43,560 bases of DNA from a virus: positions 1 to 43,560 of the IMG/VR virus record IMGVR_UViG_3300044712_000855; one strand, written 5' to 3'. How positions within the stretch are numbered: the stretch's first letter is position 1; every line of letters starts with the position of its first letter. Below are positions 38,823-43,560 of the stretch, piece by piece. The notes beneath the pieces are model-generated. The model did not search any database. It saw only the letters and a list, made by a program, of their open reading frames with translations, and was not told the DNA's origin. The translations under genes were made by a program, and so were the position numbers.

Positions 38823-39083
38823 TCACCGTTTGCTTGTTTTCTCTTTCTCCTTCGTCTTCTTGAGTATCTGGATCAACTGGAGGATCTGCTCCGTCGCGAG
38901 CGGCTTGCGCCGGATACGGTATGCGAGCTTGCCTGTGCGGTCGTACACCTCATAGTCGACCCCGGTGAGGGAGTCGGCGACGCCGAACTCCTTCATCAAT
39001 GAGCCGATGTAAGGGTCAAGGGTCTTGTCGCTCAGCTTGTTCTTGAGCGCCAGGACCTCTGTGATTCCTCCGTCACTCTTCAT
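38823..39083 (-). CDS. Tail assembly chaperone candidate, second
   Basis: An 86-residue protein between tail tube and tape measure, overlapping the upstream gene by 11 nt. Pattern LKNKLSDKTLDPYIGSLMKEFG and KPLATEQILQLIQILKKTKEKEK. In many siphoviruses this slot holds a G/GT frameshift pair. Here the frame offset is +1 (or -2) and no slippery heptamer is seen, but an independent ATG overlaps the first gene's end, so separate translation is preferred. Confidence 0.6.
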   Translation of the reverse strand: MKSDGGITEVLALKNKLSDKTLDPYIGSLMKEFGVADSLTGVDYEVYDRTGKLAYRIRRKPLATEQILQLIQILKKTKEKEKTSKR

Positions 39084-39423
39084 TCTTCATCGCGCGAGCC
39101 TTCATCAGCTCGAGCCCCTGCTGGCGACGCTTGTCCGTCACGTTGAGGCGGTCCTCGAACGCATCAGTGAAGTCATCGATGAACTCCAAGCTGAACTTCG
39201 TCTCGACGAACTGCTTCGCCTCGTCTTCCGGCAGGCGCATCATGTACGCGAGCAACTCCTTGAGGGACTGCAGTTTTTCAGCAGCAGTCTTGCCTTTGAG
39301 TTGTGCCCGGTCAGCGTCTTCATCGCTCAGCGGGTACAGTTTGATGGTGATCCGTTCGTCTTCCGGCAAGCTCTTGCCGATGACGTACTCTTTCGGTTTC
39401 CCTTGCAATTTCGACCAATCCAT
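39073..39423 (-). CDS. Tail assembly chaperone candidate, first
   Basis: A 116-residue acidic protein: N-terminal beta part (YVIGKSLPEDERITIKLYPLSDEDADRAQLKG), then helices (EKLQSLKELLAYMMRLPEDEAKQFVETKF). Fits gpG-like chaperones that load the tape measure. Assigned by position and size. Confidence 0.6.
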   Translation of the reverse strand: MDWSKLQGKPKEYVIGKSLPEDERITIKLYPLSDEDADRAQLKGKTAAEKLQSLKELLAYMMRLPEDEAKQFVETKFSLEFIDDFTDAFEDRLNVTDKRRQQGLELMKARAMKNEE

Positions 39424-39429
39424 AGCTCT

Positions 39430-39750
39430 TCACCGTTCCAGTGCCTTCACCGTGCCGTCCGCCATCCGAACGACCTTCCGTTTGGGCTTCTCTTCTGCCT
39501 TCTGCCGCTCGAGCGCCTCGATGCGCAGCGAAAGCTCTTCGATCCTTGCGTTGAGCCTCACCGTGTCTAGGTGGGCCTCCCACAGCCATTTGAGCGCCAT
39601 GCCACGGTCAGAGCAGAACTCCGCGTCCGCCCACTCGGCGAACTCCTTGAATATCCGCTCCGGGATACGGCTGATATGCATCCCGCGGCCGTTGCGCTCC
39701 CGCATCTCGCGGAGCTGCTGTACTGCGTCCTTTTGTTCCGTCTGTTCCAT
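39430..39750 (-). CDS. Ribbon-helix-helix-like protein with coiled coil
   Basis: A 106-residue protein; ATG 39750 has GGTGA at good spacing, whereas an ATG 12 nt upstream has none. GMHISRIPERIFKEFAEWADAEFCSDRGMALKWLWE fits a ribbon-helix-helix DNA-binding fold, and residues 60-95 form a coiled coil (RLNARIEELSLRIEALERQKAEE). An unusual presence within the tail genes. Could be an inserted regulator or a specialised tail-assembly factor. Confidence 0.6.
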   Translation of the reverse strand: MEQTEQKDAVQQLREMRERNGRGMHISRIPERIFKEFAEWADAEFCSDRGMALKWLWEAHLDTVRLNARIEELSLRIEALERQKAEEKPKRKVVRMADGTVKALER

Positions 39751-39763
39751 GCTGTTCACCATT

Positions 39764-39785
39764 GAAAAGGAAGAAAAAGAGAAGG
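39764..39785 (-). terminator. Pyrimidine-tract terminator after the tail tube gene
   Basis: Minus strand CTTCTCTTTTTCTTCCTTTTC in the gap after the tail tube stop. It differs from the tract at 3320-3343 by one deleted base and an end change, although these loci are far apart in the genome. Confidence 0.6.
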
Positions 39786-39786
39786 C

Positions 39787-40398
39787 TCAACTGAACTTGT
39801 TCGAGGTCGTGTACGCCGCGACAGCCGCGAGCTGCGAAGTACCGTCCGTCGACATGAAGGAGAGGTTCGCTGCGCCTGCCTTGTCGTACGCACTCGTCTT
39901 GTACTTGACGTCGAACACAAGCACTCCGTCGGAGAAGCTCGGGCGGACGCTCACGAAGTAGCCATCTGCGAAGCCCAAGCGAAGCGCCGGGTAGTTCGCT
40001 GCGGTCGTCTGGTGCGCGTTCACGCACGCCGGGTCGTTCGTCCAGAGGAAGAGGACACGGTACTTCGTGCGGCTCCTGCTGTTGACCATCGCGATCGGTT
40101 GCGTCGTGTCTGCGTTCGGGTGCAGGAGGTCGAAGAACCCCTTGCCCGTCGTTCCGGTGTCCGTGGAGACTGCGAGCGGGTACGCCTTGAAGCTCACCGT
40201 CGTATCGCCTTCGGGCGTCCACTTCTTGAGGCGGCCACCGTTCACGAGCGGCTGGCTCTCGAAGTCCTTCTCGCCGATCTCGAAGTCGAGCGTCTCCAGG
40301 CTCACGAGCCCGTGGAAGAGAACGTCGGAAGCTCCGATTGCTGAAATTGAGATGAAGCACGTCTCCATCCACGCGTCTTCTGTTGCTACGGCGGCCAT
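39787..40398 (-). CDS. Major tail tube protein
   Basis: A 203-residue protein. LETLDFEIGEKDFESQPLVNGGRLKKWTPEGDTTVSFKAYPL is the typical tail tube hairpin-sandwich pattern (GGRL-x-K-x-TP-x-x-D-T-x-V-S), followed by PSFSDGVLVFDVKYKTSAYDKAGAANL. Starts right after the neck protein and ends at a terminator-like tract, as for a highly expressed product. Confidence 0.8.
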   Translation of the reverse strand: MAAVATEDAWMETCFISISAIGASDVLFHGLVSLETLDFEIGEKDFESQPLVNGGRLKKWTPEGDTTVSFKAYPLAVSTDTGTTGKGFFDLLHPNADTTQPIAMVNSRSRTKYRVLFLWTNDPACVNAHQTTAANYPALRLGFADGYFVSVRPSFSDGVLVFDVKYKTSAYDKAGAANLSFMSTDGTSQLAAVAAYTTSNKFS

Positions 40399-40400
40399 AA

Positions 40401-40898
40401 TTATTCACTTGCTCCAATGCCTATAGTTCTGAGTTGGTTGCGCAGTAGGGCGGCATTCTTCCCCCGCGATCTGTTCACGCCGTTCTGAATGAATGGATGA
40501 GGAGAAACGTGCAAGGAGAACTTTTTACGAGACCCCTGCTCGACCGAGTTCCCGAGCGCCCGCAAGTTATTGTTGCGGGCCTGCGTCGCCCAGCGGACGA
40601 GCTCCGGCCTGGTGGCGTCTACACGGACCCAGTGCGGGCGCATTCCGTCAAGCATGATGCCGTGCTCCACGACCTCGACATCGAGGTTCTGGCTGCGCTG
40701 GACGGCACGGATACCGTCACCGTACAACTCGCCGTTGTAGGATTCGACGTTCGCAGCCGTGAGGGACGCCTTGAGGTCTCCGACAGCTCCGTCACCCATG
40801 CTGCGCTGCGCCTGGCGGACGACCTTCGGCAGCTCAGTGTTGATCTGCTTGATCCGGGTGATCGTCTCCTTGAGGCCGATGACGCGGACCGCAGTCAA
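40401..40898 (-). CDS. HK97 gp10-like neck/tail component
   Basis: A 165-residue protein starting at a TTG that overlaps the previous stop (TTGA). Fits the HK97-gp10-like family: VIGLKETITRIKQINTELPKVVRQA, basic middle, and the late motif SPHPFIQNGVNRSRG (HPFI). These proteins join head to tail. Confidence 0.75.
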   Translation of the reverse strand: MTAVRVIGLKETITRIKQINTELPKVVRQAQRSMGDGAVGDLKASLTAANVESYNGELYGDGIRAVQRSQNLDVEVVEHGIMLDGMRPHWVRVDATRPELVRWATQARNNNLRALGNSVEQGSRKKFSLHVSPHPFIQNGVNRSRGKNAALLRNQLRTIGIGASE

Positions 40899-41399
40899 GT
40901 GCTCACCTGCATCCGGCTCTTGAAGTTCAAGAAGAACGTGCGGCGGTACGTCAAGGTGTTGTGGATGGGCTCCACGACGACGTCGGACGTGTCCGGCCGG
41001 GAGAACGCGAGGTTATTGTTCGCGAGCGTCTTGCGGTTCGATACTTTGTTGAACGTCTCTACAAGGTCGTCGCTGATAGCGTCGAGTTGCGTGAGCCCCT
41101 GGCCGTCGCTCGCCCCAAAACCACGATCGCACGTCACGACCTCGACGCGACAGGTGAACGATACCTCGCCACCCTTCATGTCGACCGTGACGCCCTTGAA
41201 CGCGCTCGAGACCCCGTGCACGATGATGTACGGGAACCCAGCAAATCCAGCGCTCTTGACGTCCGGATCACGGCTGTACACGAACTTGCGTGTCGTCTGC
41301 CCGGACGGGTCGGAGATGTTCGAGCGGTTGTTTACGAGCTCATAGACATTCTGCCACGCGGCGGAGAAGATGGTACTCGAAGTAACTCTGTTAGCCATC
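40895..41399 (-). CDS. Tail terminator/completion protein
   Basis: A 167-residue protein (MANRVTSSTIFSAAWQNVYELVNNR...), with GFPYIIVHGVSSAFKGVTVDMKGGEVSFTCRVEVVT and the late pattern HNTLTYRRTFFLNFKSRM. Fits the alpha/beta tail-terminator group located between neck protein and connector. A promoter lies 80 nt upstream. Start at ATG 41399; the longer frame overlaps the connector gene's end. Confidence 0.65.
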
Positions 41400-41477
41400 G
41401 CTGTTGCCCTCGGGCAGTCGACGATCGTCCTCGGACGTCTCGTCGGTAGGTATTGCGTTGTACGCTGGGGAATCGAG

Positions 41478-41485
41478 TATTTAAA
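41478..41485 (-). promoter_or_regulatory. Late promoter TATA box for neck and tail genes
   Basis: Minus-strand TTTAAATA preceded by AAG, directly after the connector gene stop. Predicted start about 41455 with a 55-nt leader. No GTAYATCC follows. Confidence 0.55.
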
Positions 41486-41486
41486 C

Positions 41487-42884
41487 TTACGTGTTCCCCA
41501 TCGGTAGCTGGCGGTAGCGAGCAAGGATACGCTCGACCTCGCTCTTCCCGTAATCGAACATGCCAGGATTGAACTCGTTGCGGCCAGCAATGATGCTGCG
41601 GCCGACAGTATCAGTCATCAGGCTCTTCTTCGCGAAGAGGATCGCCAAACGCTCGATGTCGCGCGGGATAGTGCCGTACCCGTAATAGTATGTGATCCGG
41701 AACCGACTCGCGACGTTCTGGTCACGGTGCAGGTTGCTCGCGATGTAGTCCGGAGCAATCATGCTGTTCTCGTAGACCTGGACCGCGCCAGTCGTCTCCC
41801 TGGCGAACATCTCATCGTTCCAGGAGAGGACCGTCCATACGGGCGCCTGGCCTTCTGGTGTTGCAGAGACCTCGGCAATCGTCGTGTGGACCTCGGCATT
41901 GTCGAGGTGCACGGACGCAGCCGTATCAAACGATCCACGCACGAGCCCTGTTAAGGTGTTCGTCGAGATGCCTGTGTACCGGATGACCTCGCCATCGATA
42001 ATGATGTAGCCCTGACTCGGGAAACTGCTCGCGTCGTCGAGCACGAGCGTCACCTGTGAGGAGTCGATCGCGCCGTTGAGTGCGCTCACGCAGTCGATGA
42101 TAGGGCGGTGGCGCGTGAAGTACGTCCGGTCGTGCCAACCCTTGCTCGCCCGCTCCTCGCGCAGCGCATACGGAAGCGACGGGTTCGTCGCGGCAGCGTT
42201 GTTGAACGTCGTCCCTACCTCTCCGTCGATCTCCTCCTCGCAGCGCACGAGCACGTCAGCAAGATACTCGCTCGAGAGGTTGTATTGCGTGTCGACGTAG
42301 CTGTACGAGGCGTAGAGCTTGTGCGTCGACAACACCACGAGCCCTGCAGCAGTGAATGTCAACTTTCCAGTCGACAGGTCCACGACGTAGTGCGTCGTCT
42401 CCGTGAGCAGCGTCGTACAGAGCGCTTCCGTCGCTCCGCCAGTATAGAGCTGCACAGTTCCGTACAAGACGTTCTTGTAGTCCAGGTAGAAGACGCTCGT
42501 AGAACTGTCACCAGTGCCAACAAGCTCCTTCACCGGACTGCTGCCGGCAGCCCACTCCGGAACGTCGCGCTTGATTCCGAGCGCTGTCGCGAACTGCACC
42601 ACACTGGCGTAGCGAGGCTGAGAGACTTCTTGCGCAGTAGCTCCATGTGAGGTGTAGTAGAAAAACGCGATAGGCTCGTCGTCGTACACCTCACCTAGAA
42701 ACGTCACAGTATTTCCTGCAAGCGTGTAATCTGTGGTTTTGTACAAACCTGATCCACTCTTGTTGACGGCGAGCGTGTCTGTGATGAGTCCGGAGTACGT
42801 CAGCGTGAACGTACGGCCAGTGTCTCCGTTCGTTCCGGTGCAGTCTGCGCCATTCTTGAACTCTTGCCGCGGGATTGTTATCAT
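41487..42884 (-). CDS. Head-tail connector/adaptor protein with N-terminal extension
   Basis: A 465-residue protein. The N-terminal 330 residues are beta-rich with phage structural motifs (GYIIIDGEVIRYTGISTNTLTGLVRGSFDT, typical of tail and baseplate proteins). The C-terminal part DIERLAILFAKKSLMTDTVGRSI...GKSEVERILARYRQL matches the helical head-tail adaptor (gp6-like) fold. The combined protein could close the head and decorate the neck. Promoter with two inverted repeats just upstream. Confidence 0.65.
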   Translation of the reverse strand: MITIPRQEFKNGADCTGTNGDTGRTFTLTYSGLITDTLAVNKSGSGLYKTTDYTLAGNTVTFLGEVYDDEPIAFFYYTSHGATAQEVSQPRYASVVQFATALGIKRDVPEWAAGSSPVKELVGTGDSSTSVFYLDYKNVLYGTVQLYTGGATEALCTTLLTETTHYVVDLSTGKLTFTAAGLVVLSTHKLYASYSYVDTQYNLSSEYLADVLVRCEEEIDGEVGTTFNNAAATNPSLPYALREERASKGWHDRTYFTRHRPIIDCVSALNGAIDSSQVTLVLDDASSFPSQGYIIIDGEVIRYTGISTNTLTGLVRGSFDTAASVHLDNAEVHTTIAEVSATPEGQAPVWTVLSWNDEMFARETTGAVQVYENSMIAPDYIASNLHRDQNVASRFRITYYYGYGTIPRDIERLAILFAKKSLMTDTVGRSIIAGRNEFNPGMFDYGKSEVERILARYRQLPMGNT

Positions 42885-42923
42885 AGTATGATACTCTCAC
42901 AGACTTTTCACATTATTAATGTG
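42880..42923 (-). promoter_or_regulatory. Promoter with two inverted repeats for connector gene
   Basis: CACATTA-T-TAATGTG (42909-42923) overlaps a weak TATA (TTAATAAT on the minus strand). ATCATA-G-TATGAT (42880-42892) overlaps the ATG at 42884. Two different palindromes flank the predicted start of transcription, suggesting control by a dimeric regulator. Confidence 0.5.
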
Positions 42924-42932
42924 TCGGTGCAT

Positions 42933-43265
42933 TCACTCGCTCGAATCCACAACCACAGGTACTACTACTGCTTTGAACGCCTTCTGTGCTTCGTAATTCT
43001 GTCGTACCTCTTGGATGTAACCCTTGACCTTCATATTCACGAACGAATTGTCGCTACGATTGTCGGCCTTCCACGCCTCGTATTCGTTCGGGTACATCGC
43101 TGCGAACGCTTCTTGCATCTGCTGTTTCTCAGCGTCAGTGTACTTATAACTCAGCGTGTACGTCCCATCGCCATTGTTCGTCCACTTCGCCTCGGACATG
43201 TACGATCCGCCAAGTAGGAGTGCCACAGCAAACAGTACAAGTAATGCGATTGATAATTTATTCAT
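42933..43265 (-). CDS. Small secreted protein after fibre gene
   Basis: A 110-residue protein with GGTGAG upstream. Signal peptide or anchor (residues 1-20, LSIALLVLFAVALLLGGSY), then a soluble part: WTNNGDGTYTLSYKYTDAEKQQMQEAFAAMYPNEYEAWKADNRS. 10 nt after the fibre stop. Could be a fibre chaperone, a surface protein or a lysis factor. Codon use is AT-richer, like the distal fibre. Confidence 0.65.
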   Translation of the reverse strand: MNKLSIALLVLFAVALLLGGSYMSEAKWTNNGDGTYTLSYKYTDAEKQQMQEAFAAMYPNEYEAWKADNRSDNSFVNMKVKGYIQEVRQNYEAQKAFKAVVVPVVVDSSE

Positions 43266-43275
43266 AATGACTCAC

Positions 43276-43560
43276 CTACGGACAAGTTGTGTTACGGAAA
43301 AGACTGAAATCAGTAGCGTTGATGCACACATAGTTACCAGTGCCGGGGATATTGGGAAGATAGAGCTTACCACTAGTACCGCTGATATTAATGCTACCGT
43401 TGACATCAAGTCTTTGCGTTGCTGTGGATTGCCCGATTCCGATATTAGTATTTGTTCCTGGGAAGAAAACGCCGTTACCTTGCCTGTTGATGTAGAGCGG
43501 TTTACTGTTGAATGATTGTATTTCCGCTTTGGAGTTGTCACCGCCGAGTGCGAGTATCTC
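43276..43560 (-). CDS. Tail fibre/adhesin, C-terminal part (continues at base 1756-1)
   Basis: C-terminal end of the gene that begins at 1756. The frame continues from base 1 to 43433 and ends at TAG 43276-43278. It encodes the last motif copy (NIGIGQSTATQRLDVNG) and ...LPNIPGTGNYVCINATDF with a final Cys-containing tail. 43434-43560 is the duplicated overlap and should be counted once. A shorter ORF in another frame here is a shadow. Confidence 0.85.
   Translation of the reverse strand, partial: EILALGGDNSKAEIQSFNSKPLYINRQGNGVFFPGTNTNIGIGQSTATQRLDVNGSINISGTSGKLYLPNIPGTGNYVCINATDFSLFRNTTCP
43434..43560. repeat. Right copy of 127-bp terminal direct repeat
   Basis: Identical to bases 1-127. 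See the left copy. Trimming it leaves an intact fibre gene over the joined ends. Confidence 0.95.

Noticed and set aside
39063-39100. Programmed frameshift between the tail chaperone candidates
   Set aside because: The frame offset is +1/-2, no slippery heptamer is visible, and the second frame has its own ATG. Kept as two genes.
43272-43541. 89-codon minus-strand ORF at the right end
   Set aside because: It is another frame of the fibre gene's C-terminal part, partly within the duplicated overlap.
1-43560. tRNA genes, CRISPR arrays, integrase, transposase
   Set aside because: Looked for by eye and by protein motifs; none recognised. A tRNA or CRISPR search program would be decisive.

Overview
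The window is one complete circular viral genome of about 43.4 kb, opened inside a gene. Bases 1-127 are repeated exactly at 43434-43560, so the unique circle is 43,433 bp. The morphogenesis genes are those of a tailed virus (Caudoviricetes, siphovirus-like): terminase, portal, HK97-type protease and capsid protein, neck proteins, tail tube, tape measure, distal tail and baseplate. The expression signals and replication genes are archaeal: TATA boxes of the TTTAAATA/TTTATATA type, several start codons 24-30 nt downstream of the TATA box (leaderless mRNAs), an archaeo-eukaryotic-type primase, an MCM-like helicase, AbrB-like regulators, and surface proteins crowded with N-x-S/T sequons and Fn3 domains. 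Host: an archaeon. The sequon-rich Fn3 style resembles surface proteins of DPANN archaea, but this is inference only.

Layout. Minus strand, reading down from about 14.7 kb, then from 43.4 kb down to 29.2 kb (late module): small regulators, metallophosphoesterase, transglutaminase-like protein, terminase small and large subunits, YkgJ-like cysteine-cluster protein, membrane protein, endonuclease VII, portal, fused protease-capsid protein, four tandem paralogous small beta proteins, a holin-like protein, a fibre gene running across the window ends, head-tail connector, neck proteins, tail tube, tail chaperone candidates, tape measure, distal tail protein, a 2,068-residue adhesin/hydrolase, baseplate hub and a last membrane protein. 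Plus strand, 14.9-28.9 kb (early module): a long chain of very small genes, mostly coupled by ATGA-type overlaps and rich in CxxC zinc motifs, with a P-loop ATPase, the MCM-like helicase, the primase and an OB-like DNA-binding candidate. No DNA polymerase, integrase, tRNA or CRISPR array was seen.

Control regions. The two modules converge at 28.93-29.17 kb on two hairpins and five exact 10-bp repeats. They diverge at 13.75-14.92 kb, which holds 60-bp-spaced repeats, a 161-nt stretch with a single A (origin candidate) and an operator of three TTAGCTA repeats. Early promoters share GTAYATCC just downstream of the TATA box; late promoters at 5.9 and 41.5 kb lack it. A perfect palindrome built around a TATA box drives a divergent pair at 21.08 kb. 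Nearly identical pyrimidine tracts follow the major structural genes and look like archaeal U-tract terminators.
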